From assembly GCF_963576615.1 (NCBI RefSeq), contig NC_088717.1, forward strand, positions 19,888,108 to 19,952,107: a stretch of DNA of 64,000 nt, read 5' to 3'. Each line of letters begins with the position of its first letter. The stretch's first letter is position 1. Position numbers and translations under genes: made by a program. Shown piece after piece: positions 1-11,900 of the stretch. Under the pieces are notes generated by a model. That model was not told the DNA's origin. It worked only from the letters and a program-made list of their open reading frames with translations, and did not search any database. The DNA is from Watersipora subatra. Taxonomy: Eukaryota; Bryozoa; Gymnolaemata; Cheilostomatida; Watersiporidae.

Positions 1-119
1 AATGCACCATTCTCTTCATATATATAAATATATATAAAGCACAAAGTTTGTGTTTATGTGTATGTGATTCAGTTTGTCCAGCTATAACTATTAAAATCTT
101 AGAATAAAGAAGTTGTATC

Positions 120-205
120 GCAGAAGATTTGATCGCAAAACCTCCCGTTCCCTAGACTATATACTAAACCATTGAGCTACGCGAGATTGATGAATTCATT
201 GGGCG
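120..205 (-). repeat. tRNA-like SINE fragment
   Basis: Read on the minus strand it has an A-box-like TAGCTCAATGGTTTAG and a B-box-like GCGATCAAATC about 45 bases apart. Flanks are not tRNA-like, so a SINE remnant rather than a tRNA gene. Confidence 0.4.
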
Positions 206-392
206 ATATATGTCACTATGTGGGTGAAAATTCAAATACAGCTCTGCCTTACGACGCAACATCATTCTATGCTTGCTCTCATAGGCTGTTATTAGTAAGC
301 TTAGCAATACTAGCTTACTTAAATTAACCATTGACAATGTGCCAGGCTAATGGCAAGTGGCAGGCAACAGCACTACCTGTCACTGTTTATAA

Positions 393-1025
393 GCTGATCC
401 CACGACCAAACGAGCGAATGCGAAGTTTGAGAGTTTTTATGATAAATGCATGTGCACACAACTTACAAAAATTATTCATCAACAATGAGACGAACCCTTA
501 TCTCGAAATCTCATCAACAAATTTAACCATCGTTTTGTAGAATCGTTAAAGTATAATAACGATACAAAACACATATAAGCCTATTTAAATATGTTACCAA
601 GTCTTTTTAAATTGTCAAAATTCTCTTAAAACTTACCCATCTGAATGGATTATACACAAATAGACAAATTAGTTTGGCTGAAATTCTTCACAAAACGCTT
701 GACAAGCTTGGTTTAATAAAAGTTGAGACCGGAAATTGAAACGCCGAGCGACAGAGAATAGAACGATTAAGTCGTGTGCATTTCATGGAAAAATAACGTG
801 CACATTTCACCAGTCTATAGCATTGTCGAATTACCGAAGGTTTATGTAATTAACGTAGGAGTACTGAAATCGTTTCATTTTTGCCAATTTCAAAGTAACT
901 GACATTTTAGACACTTTGAGTACTTTGGTATTCTAACTGATGTCAAACGCAGTGTAAGTAAAAGAAATAACGATGATTTTTTTTAACGATCTTCATGAGG
1001 TTATTACAATATTTACTTGTAAGTT
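393..1025 (+). repeat. dispersed element, left copy of an inverted pair
   Basis: Diverged but clear reverse-complement match to 6600-7215 along its length (e.g. the CAAACGAGCGAA end, the TTACGTAGG-like region, and the tract near TTATTACAATATTTA). It contains no convincing coding sequence. Confidence 0.75.
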
Positions 1026-2797
1026 TGGATGACTACAGAATAATGACTACGCAGTACAGATTTTCGAAAAATCTATATAAATATCACAACTTCTTGATAT
1101 TGCTAGCTATGATGTTTTGAAATGTCAACAAAATTGTGCATTGGTTTTATATTATTACTATATTAATAATTTTGGTTATTCTAATAATATCAGTGCATTT
1201 TACTTTTAATATTGGCCAATATTGCATTTCTCCTATTGCAGGGGGAGAGATATAAACATATAATCTTTTCCTTTCATTGTTGCTATTTGTTGTATATAAT
1301 AACACCCAGTACATTACAGCTACCATTGTGTTTATCTTATTGCACTGCAGTGCCATTTGACTGCTAATATTGCATTTCTCAACCATCAGTACCCTTTCTT
1401 TTTTTCAATATCTCTTTGGTCGTGGGCTGAATGACAGTGGAATTTCTAGTTTATAATACTCTTGCAACGCCCGACATTTTGCTAGTTGCAATATATTATG
1501 ACACCTTCCCATACTCTTTCTCTTTGTATCACATGATACCACTACATTATATTGCATTGGTGCACTGCAGTAAGCTAAACTTTATTGTATTTGCTCACCT
1601 ATCTCCAACACATCGCCGTGTTGGTTTGGAATAGTAGCGCTTCGGCAATCCCATGCTGCCTCAAACAGATCACCATTCGCTGAGCAAACTTGACTGGTTT
1701 GACCTGGCCTGCATAACACACACACTTTCAATACCAGGCAGTGGTAGCATGTATTCAGACACTGCTATTAATAAAAGTGCATTAGCTGCAGTTCAACTTA
1801 TTCTGGCAGGACTAGTAATAATCATAAAATACTAAACCTTTTGATTGTAATGTCCACTTGGTCTTGGAATACACAGAGTCTCTGAATATCTAAACAGATT
1901 GGAGTGTAGGATATGATTAAATGACCCCCGGCGGCGTATGCTGTAACAAATCATAATAAGTATACCGTAGCATTTCTAGTAACTGGAGATTTGACGTGAC
2001 TGGTTGAAATTGTATTACATGTCAACTTGAGCATGCAATCATTGAATCTTGTCTGCTTAAATTTGACTGTGGTAAGGTTAGAGCTTTGGTATACGGCGAA
2101 TCAATTGTTTGATGGTGATTTTGAAGTGAAATGATTTGAAAATTACCACCATTTAAAGAGATATTGTCAATCCTATAAAGGGTATAATCCTGTAATGGCA
2201 ATTTATCTCCTGTCTGATGATTTTAAAAGTGAGCGATACTGAAACTAAAATGCATGGACCTTCTAGTCTCATGAATGAGCTCATTCCACGGCCTTCCATG
2301 AACACAAGGATTCATGAAATAAATGTTTCTAGTTATCACAAACACAAAACAGTTTCTTTTCAAGTTAAAATCTACAACTCATTGTTAATAAAAATTTAGA
2401 AGTTTTTTTACATAGTAATAACAACACGATATATTACGAATCGACTATAAATAGACCATTTGCAATATACCACGATGCAATATTGCAAATTTGCAATATT
2501 GAGTTGTCTGGACATTTTTTGATATTGTGAAGCTCTAGGTAAGGCCATATTGAGCAGTCAGTTATCTTTGTAGAAGCAGACAACTCTATCTCATTGTGAA
2601 GTAGATGTTAGATTGTTGAATTTTAAGCATTCTCAAAGGATTTTAGTTTATTGACCTGTAAAATTATAGCAATCCTAACTTTTATTTAAATTAATCAAAA
2701 AAGGTTGGTTTAGATACTGTAAGCATAATTAATCATGTGGAACATTAAACTTACTCTGAACAAGTCAAAAGCTGCTAAATAACAAGCACTTGCCTAC
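1026..2797. other. no gene recognised
   Basis: AT-rich sequence without a convincing exon on either strand. Downstream exons of the minus-strand gene would lie here or beyond the left edge, but none with good splice sites and phase was found. Confidence 0.5.
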
Positions 2798-2978
2798 CTC
2801 TGACCCAAGAGAGTTTGTCACTTGGATTGTCTGAATCAATGAGATCCATGCTCATCCTTGAGCTGACATAGACTCCGGTAGAAGTATCTAGGATGATGTG
2901 GTAGTTGGTCAATATAACATCCTTAAGAGTGGTCTTACTAAAGCACAGCGCCTGGTTCTGGGTTGCTGTGTGACATGC
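2798..2978 (-). CDS. minus-strand gene exon 5
   Basis: Acceptor ACCGGCAG|GCA, donor CAGAG|GTAGGC, phase 0 to 1. It encodes ACHTATQNQALCFSKTTL, then LDTSTGVYVSSRMSMDL and NPSDKLSWVRG. The end matches exon 3 (NPSDKLS) at both protein and DNA level. Confidence 0.6.
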
Positions 2979-5900
2979 CTGCCGGTAGTCATAAACATGC
3001 CAAAACACAGAATAGCATACAGAAAACATGAAGATGCATGCATGCTGATAGTCCTATGCGTACAAACAAAGAGACATATTAATCAGTAGTCATATGCATG
3101 CAGAAAACACAAAGTGATGCACCTGTTGGTAGCAATGTGCAAATAGAAAAGATGAGGTAACATGCGTACTAGGAGTGACATAGAGGAAAGAAACATAAGA
3201 TAATCTGTATGTAGTCACACTACACACAAAAACATAGTGACATACATGGCACAAAGCAGCTGCACATAGAAACACACATGTCATTAGGCACATGCGTATG
3301 GAAACACACCTGTCAGTAGGCACATGCATATAGAAACACACCTGTCAGTAGGCACATGCATATAGAAACACACCTGTCATTAGGCACATGCGTATGGAAA
3401 CACACCTGTCAGTAGGCACATGCATATAGAAACACACCTGTCAGTAGGCGCATGCATATGGAAACACATTTGTCAGTAGACATATATTCACATAGAAACA
3501 TATTTGTCAGTAAACTCAAGCAACTCTAGCAAATAGAAGATGAGACAGTTGAATGTTGATAAGGTGTCAAGGTCATGGTGTCAGTTTATGTAACGCAGTT
3601 GTCTATAGATAGGAATAGTGAGCTATGTAAATCAAGACTATTTGATAAATTGTAACTGTGGTAAACTACAATATGCAAATTTATTGCCTTAAAAATTCAG
3701 TTATCAAAAATTTAGTATTTTTATCTGCTCCAATTAGAATCTACATTCATGTATAGAATGATATCACCATTTTGTAAGCAGACAACTCCATAACCTAATT
3801 TAATTCATCAATTTATAGTTAGACTCAATCAAGATCTCTACAGTATTTATTAATAATACATGTTCAAACAGTGTAATATGTTACTTTCAAACTGATGATG
3901 TTTTGTTGCTGAACTAGTGTATGTTGAAGAGAACTCACCAGTGAAATTACTCCAGTCAGGTTGTACCATCGAGTAACATCAGAGACAAAGGAGCTGAGAG
4001 ACACTCCTAGTAGAATACTTTTGGGACCGACTGGAGACACCAGCCAGATATTGCCAGAGCAAGGTGAATGCACTGCTATTATATCATTCACACTTGCTTG
4101 AGGTAAGACCAGAGTACCTTCGATCAAGTCACCTGGTGCCCAGTGAGTGAGCGGCTAAAATACATGTAGGACTAACTATAGCTAGACATGAATAAAGTTG
4201 CAATTTCACTAACATAGAGAGTTTATCACTTGGATTGGTACTACTTGTCATTGAGGGTGACAAAGAACAACTTAAGGAATTGATATTTAAAGTAGTTTTG
4301 TTCATAGAAATCCTCAGATTGGCAGCAAGAAGATATGGTAACATTCTGACCTAAATGGAGATTTTTCATATTTTAATGACAATTTAAAAAAAAAGAGAAA
4401 TGCATTTTGAGTCAATGTAGTTTTCCGCTAACGTGCACACCTTTAATTATGTCTGGCATTTTAATAAAACATATAAAAAAGATCTACAATTTAGCTCTAC
4501 TCTGTACATAACAGCACATCATGTTTTCCCTTGTTCAATTTACCTGTCTATCATAGAATGTGATAGCCCCTTGCGCACTGTATATGCCTGTATCAACCTC
4601 TACTCTGTATAAAAAGTCCTCTATAAGCTCTTTATTACGACTGTTCTGAAGTTGGAATGTCTGTTCAATACTCAGGCTGAGGTTCCATTGGTCAGTGTCT
4701 CCAGGAGGAAAGTGGAAGGATGCCTTCCATGTGCTGTTATGTAGGTAGAGCATCAACTGATGAGGCACTTTGGTAACAGTCAGCCACTCTGCCCTGTTAG
4801 TGTCTAAAAACGTCTTACATAATGAAAATGGTTGTCTTATCACGCGCCGAAAAGCTAATCTAAAATAATCTTTAAGAAGTCTTTGTTTTCAAAAGAAATC
4901 AACTTAAAAAACTGTTTACTATTGCAGGTTCTTGCATAACTTTTTATATGCACAACCCAAGTAGAATCCTATAACTTTATGGGTATGTAAAGATTCACGT
5001 TAGGCTTCTGTATAACTTGGTAGGTATGTTCATTATCCAAGTTAAGTTCTTTTATAACTTGATAGGTTTGTTCATTGTCTAAGTTAAGGTCCTGTATAAC
5101 TTGGTAGGTACGTTCATTATCTAAGTTAAGTTTCTGTATAACTTGGTAGGTATGTTCATTATCCAAGTTAAGCTCCTGTATAACTTGATAGGTATGTTCA
5201 TTATCTAAGTTAAGTTCCTGTATAACTTTGTTGGTAAACACAAGATTCAACTTAAGTTGGTCGTATAAGTTGGTAGGTACGTACAAAACCTATGTTAGGT
5301 TCCTGTACAACTTTGTCTATCCTCTTTCACCTGCAGTGAATTTATATTTACTCAGAAATTCTGCTATCACTAGAAATTCCCCTGTCATACAGCCCACGAC
5401 CAAAGTGATAATGAAGTATGAAGTGAAATTTTTAGTATAACTAGTCAAAATGGTGCAAATTTAGCCCACTTGGCTCCTGATGGGGTACATGTTCTAACAG
5501 CAAATTTGACATTATAAACCAGTCTTCTAAATATAAAACTGTTTATTGAGATTGTCTTTAACAACGCTTATTAAACATATAATGTGAATGAAAGCTGCTT
5601 AAGGGGTTGGCCACAGATAACATGAGGTAGAATTATCACCAGGTACAATGATGAATGGTGTAGGAGACGAGCAGTCTCCTATGAAATAATTTAATTAAAT
5701 AGTATTGTAAAGTTAAAAAGTAAAATTAATAGACTTAAATAATAGGTTAAAAATAATGGACTTATACTATAGTCTATAATACTGAGCAAGTAGTAGATTT
5801 AAGTTTGAGCTATGCATGTTACATGCATAACTCAAACTTAATTTATTTCTATGAACAAAATCTTTTGTACATAAGCATTAATTTACATACCTACCACTAC

Positions 5901-8678
5901 AAAAAAATATGACCATGTACAATTGTCTCTGTATAAAATGCTTAGAAGCATTTCTTTCAGTAGAGTCCAACGCTATAACGTTACCGTGCGAGCTACCATA
6001 CCGATCGTTTTTTTTCTGTATATTCCAAGTATAATAAAAGTCCAAAAATTTTGCATCACTTCTATCATCTGAATTATTTTTATTTTGATCAGACAAAAAA
6101 TCACTAACAATCGCAGGATCAAATAATTTTTCATTTTACCATTTTGAAAGTCGAGCCGATGTTGACTGGGTTTTCCAATTTTTATTCTTTTTCAAGGAGG
6201 TGCGATTTCTTAAGCTTTTAGCACAAAGCAACGCCTCTCAGATAATCATTTCATAATGTAATTCATCGACTAATATCTTGTTGATGATATTTAAAACTTA
6301 TTAGCATTCATACCCTTTGTTTAATGTACTAGACGACAGCTTTATAAATGTCTACCGAAAGCGACATAAATTTCGTTTCTCCACGCAACCGATAAACGAC
6401 CAGCCAATGGGTTAAAGTCAAGCAAAAATGACGTGAATTCTGGGATTTTGAGCCTCAAAAATGGTACTGCCATGACAGTAACCGCAGTATAGGAGGATAC
6501 GGCCCTGACACCATCGGTCACTATATACTTCAATTTTGTAAATTCGAATGATTATTCTTATAACTAAATCTCATAATAATCTTAAACATCGAATAATTAT
6601 TCTTACAATTAAATATTGTAATAATCTTATAAGAGTCATTAAAAAAATATCATTGTCATTTCCTTTACTTTCACTGCTTTGGACATCAGTTGGAATACCA
6701 AAGTACTCATTATAAGTATCCAAAATGTCAGAGTCTGGTAGAATCGGCAAAAAAGAAACGATTACTTTTCAGTGCTTCTACGTTAGTTACAGAAACCTTC
6801 GGCAATTAGACAATGCCATGACTGGTGAAATGTGCATGTTTTTCTCGTGAAATGCCCACGACCTAATGGCTCTACTCTCTGTCACAAGGCCTTATCGGTG
6901 TTTGGTTGGCCGGTCTTAATTTTGATTAAAAAAGGCTGGCCAAGTTTTTATTGCGATTTTAGGCCAAATTAATCTGTCTATTTATGTATAATCCAATCAA
7001 ATGGGTTAGTTTTAGGATATTGCGTCAACTTTTCCAAGATTTGGTAACATATTTAAATATGTTTATATGTGTTTTGTATCATTATTATACTTAAACGACT
7101 TTACACAAAAATGGTTAAATCTTTTGATGGGATTTCGGTACAAGGGTTTGGTAATGGTCGTCGACGGATAATTTTTCGGGAGTTGCTTCGCTCGTGTTTG
7201 GTCATGGGATTACTGGTCCGATATGATTTTGATTGTCTAAAAGACTGAAGGATCATAAAGGGATATACCTTCAGTCGACTGCTTTTCACCAAGAATGCGC
7301 GTAAGGACTTTCCTCTCTTGAAATAATCTTACTTCACGATTACAGATCTAGGTAATTGCTAAGTTCTCAATTAAAGGAATCAACGAAAAAAACTGTTATG
7401 CGGATCAGCTTTACACATCTACTAAGTCATACAGGTTCATAAGATGTACAAATGACTTTTCTTATCCAAAACTGCGTCTGACACTACTAGAGCGGAGTTC
7501 CTCTATGAGCTGTATCATTTTGCCATGTAAGCATCGGGAGAGCGAATCGAAGTGAGATATTGTGTAGTTGCACAGTGAGATATAGTGTAGTCACACAGTG
7601 AGATATTGTGTAGTCACACAGTGAGATATGGTGTAGTCACACAGTGAGATATGTGTAGTCACACAGTGAGATATAGTGTAGTCACACAGTGAGATATGGT
7701 GTAGTCACACAGTGAGATATAGTGTAGTCACACAGTGAGATATAGTGTAGTCACACAGTGAGATATAGTGTAGTCACACAGTGAGATATGGTGTAGTCAC
7801 ACAGTGAGATATTGTGTAGTCACACAGTGAGATATAGTGTAGTCACACAGTGAGATATAGTGTAGTCACACAGTGAGATATTGTGTAGTCACACAGTGAG
7901 ATATAGTGTAGTCACACAGTGAGATATAGTGTAGTCACACAGTGAGATATTGTGTAGTCACACAGTGAGATATGTGTAGTCACACAGTGAGATATAGCTG
8001 CAACTATTATCATTGGCTAGTGGTTCATCCTTGCAAAATACAGTGCTAAAGCAGAGCTATAGATTCTAAAATCAATACTTTTAAAATGATCTGGTATACA
8101 GATGAGTTTCTAGTAGACAGGTATATCACATGCTTCACAAACAGTCGATAACTCCAAACCCTGATTGCAATGCTCTAATGTGAGATTTTAACTGAGAGAT
8201 TTGAAGTATTTAATATGAAAATAGTTTAATTGATGATTCTTTAAAAAGCCAGCTATGACATACAAAATATTTGTTTTGTATGTTTTTTACAAGTTGTATT
8301 TCCCTGCTTGATAAGCTCTGCTAGTTATATTGGTTGTCAAAACAAACTGTGTAGCATCAACTTCTAACTCTATGCTATATTCTCAGATGTTGATATCGGT
8401 CGACACCAGGGATCTATATCATGAGCTACATCCACTCGCAGCCTACCGTACTGTTGCAGGTGAAACAAATTTATTTAAAATCATTACAACTTACTCTTCA
8501 CCGCTTCAACCAGATCACAGGTTATGTTCAAGAGGCCGTTTTCTTGTTTGACATATATCACAGATTCCGTTATATCCGCTGGTTGTCTTAGATCATGCGG
8601 ACTGTGGCAGGCAAGGTGTACTGTAGATGCCCCTCTTACTACTACAACTAGTAGCAAACAAAGAATTACCCTTTGCAT
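2798..8678 (-). CDS. unrecognised secreted or membrane protein, 5' five exons (3' end outside window)
   Basis: Predicted join on the minus strand: 8678-8495, 4803-4544, 4350-4210, 4154-3939, 2978-2798, with phases 1, 0, 0, 0, 1 all consistent (about 327 residues). It starts with a signal peptide (MQRVILCLLLVVVVRG then ASTVHLAC). Five N-x-S/T sequons (NIT, NST, NLS, NKT, NLT) are spread over four exons, as expected of an ectodomain. No transmembrane segment has been reached. Exons 3 and 5 both end near an NPSDKLS motif, so the ectodomain looks repetitive. The family is not recognised; a faint resemblance of FPPGDTDQWNLSLS to TMEM8/PGAP6-type ectodomains is too weak to use. No terminal exon is visible in 1-2797, so the gene probably runs off the left edge. 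Confidence 0.6.
3264..3500. repeat. 32-bp tandem repeat, about 7 copies
   Basis: Units near AACACACCTGTCAGTAGGCA followed by CATGCATATAG, in the intron between exons 4 and 5 of the minus-strand gene. Copies diverge towards both ends. Confidence 0.85.
3939..4154 (-). CDS. minus-strand gene exon 4
   Basis: Acceptor GTATTTTAG|CCG, strong donor CACTG|GTGAGT, phase 0-0, 72 codons. It encodes WAPGDLIEGTLVLPQASVND, CSGNIWLVSPVGPKS, and sequon NLTG. Gly/Pro-rich turns between hydrophobic runs suggest a beta-sandwich ectodomain. Confidence 0.65.
4210..4350 (-). CDS. minus-strand gene exon 3
   Basis: Acceptor CCATTTAG|GTC, phase 0; 47 codons. It encodes MLPYLLAANLRISMNKTTLN and ends in NPSDKLSML. The donor ATGTTA|GTGAAA is weak, so the 3' border is uncertain. 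The NPSDKLS segment recurs in exon 5. Confidence 0.5.
4544..4803 (-). CDS. minus-strand gene exon 2
   Basis: Acceptor CGTTTTTAG|AC, donor GACAG|GTAAAT. 87 codons when joined in phase 1. It encodes NRAEWLTVTKVPHQLMLYL, sequons NST and NLS, and VEVDTGIYSAQGAITFYDRQ. Hydrophobic and polar residues alternate as in beta strands. Confidence 0.65.
4996..5285. repeat. 42-bp tandem repeat, open as a 14-residue repeat on the minus strand
   Basis: About six units; the minus strand reads LNLDNEHTYQVIQE-type 14-residue repeats over an open frame of 105 codons (4969-5286). It lies in the long first intron of the minus-strand gene, with no splice sites fitting that gene. Probably a satellite whose unit length is a multiple of three. 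Confidence 0.75.
5798..5840. repeat. near-perfect palindrome (hairpin)
   Basis: TTTAAGTTTGAGCTATGCATG faces its complement CATGCATAACTCAAACTTAA across a TTA loop, with one unpaired base. It lies in intron 1 of the minus-strand gene. Confidence 0.7.
6600..7215 (-). repeat. dispersed element, right copy of an inverted pair
   Basis: Reverse-complement partner of 393-1025. It lies in the first intron of the minus-strand gene, whose exons 2-5 sit between the two copies. Confidence 0.75.
7555..7993. repeat. 23-bp tandem repeat, about 19 copies
   Basis: Highly uniform unit CACAGTGAGATATAGTGTAG plus TCA, variants at one position (A/T/G) and two copies shortened by 2 bases. It lies in intron 1 of the minus-strand gene. 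No spacers, so not CRISPR-like. Confidence 0.95.
8495..8678 (-). CDS. minus-strand gene exon 1 with signal peptide
   Basis: ATG at 8678-8676. An upstream in-frame methionine at 8762 exists, but the hydrophobic core right after MQR makes the downstream ATG the better start. Cleavage is likely near RGA-STVHL. The donor reads AAGA|GTAAGT (phase 1). A Cys-containing segment and the NITC sequon follow. Confidence 0.65.
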
Positions 8679-8797
8679 TTTAGCTAACACATGAAATGCT
8701 AAGTGTAGCCATGTTGATGCAAAGAAGGGCGGTAAGACACATGAAAGGTGGATTGTTGACATTATGTCAGATGCGTTGAGCTCACACAGCAGTAAAC
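8679..8797. promoter_or_regulatory. putative bidirectional promoter
   Basis: Only 119 bp separate the minus-strand ATG (8678) and the SHIPPO ATG (8798). Both genes must be driven from here or from overlapping 5' leaders. No TATA box is obvious. A half-site reading GTAGCCAT is present, but no full RFX X-box (paired half-sites) that would mark a ciliary promoter. Confidence 0.55.
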
Positions 8798-8942
8798 ATG
8801 GCTAACAGCAAGCAGCCCGTGGGGGGTTTTTATGATGCAGTTCTTCATGCTGTGGCGGAGGCACCTCCAGGCCCGACTATAAAAGGAACTGGTAAAAGGG
8901 GTAAACCCAATGTAAGTGATAAAAAGACTCGTGCAAAGGAAG
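8798..8942 (+). CDS. SHIPPO gene exon 1 (start exon)
   Basis: The ATG at 8798 opens 48 codons plus one base, ending at an AG|GTAAGA donor in phase 1. The peptide begins MANSKQPVGGFYDAVLHAV and contains PPGPTIKG, a degenerate PG motif, followed by a Lys/Arg-rich tail. It is too short for ordinary ORF scans. Its link to exon 2 rests on matching phase and on the lack of another candidate start; an extra exon within the 3.4-kb intron 1 is not excluded. Confidence 0.65.
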
Positions 8943-11900
8943 GTAAGAGAAATGGCTAAGCTAGCCTCACTAACACACATAAAGCTGTTCATTCGAAATC
9001 TTAACACCATTCATTTACTTTAATAAAATATAAATTAAGAAGTGTTTTCAGAAAGTTACATTCTTCAAAATGTTTCAAAAGCATTACACGTATGTCTGAG
9101 GCTAGCTAATAAAAGTTGTCTGTGATGGCTAACTTCTCTTTCAATCATAGAACGCTCTGCGCTAATAGGCTTGTTATTACAGTTGTAAGTACTTTAATTC
9201 TCTACTCTTTGTTATAGCGAGCTCTTCATTTACTAACCAGTCTCTCTGGTCCTTTGTTAATCACCATAAACAATCTGCAGTGTTCTTTAAATGACTTTTT
9301 ACTGTATATATTTTATATATATCGACTTTATATATTTTATATATATCTACTTTATATATTTTATATATATCTACTTTATATATTTTATATATGAACTTTA
9401 CATATTTTATATATATCGACTTTATATATTTTATATATATTTCTACTTTATATATTTTATATATATTGACTTTATATATTTTATATATTTACTTTATATA
9501 TTTTATATATATCTATTTTATATATTTTATATATATCTACTTTATATATTTTTTTAAATACATTGTAGGTCCTATATCGACTTTATATATTTTATATATA
9601 TCGACTTTACATATTTTATATATATCGACTTTATATATTTTATATATATCTACTTTATATATTTTATATATATCTACTTTATATATTTATATATATCTAC
9701 TTTATATATTTTATATATATCGACTTTACATATTTTATATATATCGACTTTATATATTTTATATATATATCTACTTTATATATTTTATATATCTATTTAC
9801 TTTATATATATTATATATATCTACTTTATATATATTATATATATCTATATCATCAAAATAAAGAATATTGCATAGAGAAATACCAATGAACGCAGATGTG
9901 CAATACTAGAGTCAATGATGAGTCTGGCCTCAGATCAACAGTTATGGCTATTAAAAATAAATTTTACTTTAAGAAGATATTTTATTGGTTTTACAGTTGG
10001 TGCTTATAATTTGCTAAAAGCTAGATACCTCTTCCATCCTCAACCTCTAAGAAGGGTGAGCTTAGAAAATATTCAATGATATAATTGCAGCTTTCATGAC
10101 CTAATTACAAGGGTATTCATGACCTATTTACAAGGGTATTCATGACCTAATTACAAGGATATACATGACCTATTTACAAGGGTACTCATGGCCTATTTAC
10201 AAGGGTATTCATGACCTATTTACAAGGGTATTCATGGCCTATTTACAAGGCTTACAAGTGCGTTCATGACCTATCATAATTGTCTGGTTGTTCAATCAGA
10301 TCAACAGAGAAAAAGAGTAGGCAACTCTTCATTTACATACCTAAATTTTGTCGAAATCAATCAAAATGATAAGAACCCTTGACTGGATAAAAAATGTTCT
10401 AAAAATGGGTTGTTTGAGCATTTGGTGAACAAGTTGCTATTTTTAATGCTACATTTTTTATTTGTAGCACCTGCTTTACTTTTTTTGGTCGCTCAAGAAT
10501 GTCACGTAGTAATCTTTGTTCAAAATTCAAAGCAAAAAATCTCAATTTTTTTCAAACTCAAATTTGCTGGGCATTTGCAGCAACCCAAACTTAAGATCAT
10601 TATACGTTGAACTTCTAAAATATGTCATCTTACAGCCAATTGTTGGTCACAACGATCACTCTTGCTAATCACACAGAGCAAACGTATGACACGCATGCCC
10701 TTGGACGCTTAAGGGCTTTCAAAACACCATGCTGTTGCACTATTGTGTTATAGAGAGCTACTCGTATGACTTACATGATCATTATGTTCACATTGTTTGA
10801 AGGCTGATTGTTAAGGCAGTGTATTTAATACCTATATAGACAGCTGAATATAAGACCAAGAGCTTATTCATCATGGGTATTTGTCAGCTTTATTTGCCAA
10901 ATACATGATTCAAGCTTAGAAAACAGTCAAAAAAATTATGTTTGATTTGATTTTAATTTATAGATTTAGTTTGAATCTATCGTAATAAAAAAAATCGAAC
11001 TCCTGGACTAATAGAAATAAGAAACTTTTTTATCTGGTTTTTCATAATTTTATCCATAAATTGAAAGGCTAAAAGTTATTGATCAATTAGGACACGCATC
11101 ATCACCAATTTTAAATCTTTGGAAGCAAGTAGTATATGAATAACTGCAATAACTGTATGTCGGAGTTGTTCTCCTTTTCACTGGAAGTCACAAATGAGGA
11201 AATGGGTAATGGCAGAGCGGTGAGATTAGGGCCGGCTACCCAGCCGATTTCACCTCTCACGCCACGACTGAACCGAGTCTCATCATCACAGCAGGAGATG
11301 TGGTCGTAGATGAGTTAGCTCGGCAGACCGAGCTGGCTAAGAAAGGATCCGCAAGCAGAGACCCCAGAAGAGGGCGGAGCCTATCACTCAAGCCGGCTAT
11401 TTTAGGAGCCTGATGAGAAAAAAGGCAGAGATAGCGGCAGACTCTTAGCATGTCGTTATTTGCATGCGCACACATTGATTTCATGTATTGGTATATATAA
11501 ATATATATAGCGCAAATCTATATTTACATTGTTGATACATTCAGTGTATTTATTCTTGTGGAAAGTAAAGGAAACCAGTAGTTTCCTTTATAAATGCAAA
11601 ATAACAAAACCCTAAACAATTGACCAAAATGGATGATAAAGGTCAAATTCTCTTACTACAAGTCTGTTGTTATCTTACCCATAATGCACCGAAATTCCGA
11701 TAAAGTTTACCTATTCAGAATAACTGACATTTGACTTGACAATATGAGTGAAATGGTCTTATTGTTACAATTGCGTTTCTATTATAGTCAGGATTTTGAT
11801 GAACTCTTTGAAGACCAAACATAAAACTAGCATGTATTTATTTTTATCATAAATGAGGAATATCACTGGTTGTGTGAGAGTAACACACATATAACTAATT

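Noticed and set aside
7555-7993. CRISPR-like regular 23-bp repeats
   Set aside because: Units are contiguous with no unique spacers and the DNA is from an animal; the same holds for the 29-, 31- and 44-bp arrays.
8700-8725. RFX X-box in the shared promoter
   Set aside because: Only one half-site (GTAGCCAT) is present; the second half-site is missing.
9291-9861. Two long plus-strand reading frames of Tyr, Ile, Phe and Leu only
   Set aside because: They simply translate the 24-bp AT-rich satellite; composition keeps the frames open.
10020-10060. Short exon in SHIPPO intron 1 with an AAGG|GTGAGC donor
   Set aside because: The splice phase does not match the phase-1 pattern and there is no repeat motif.
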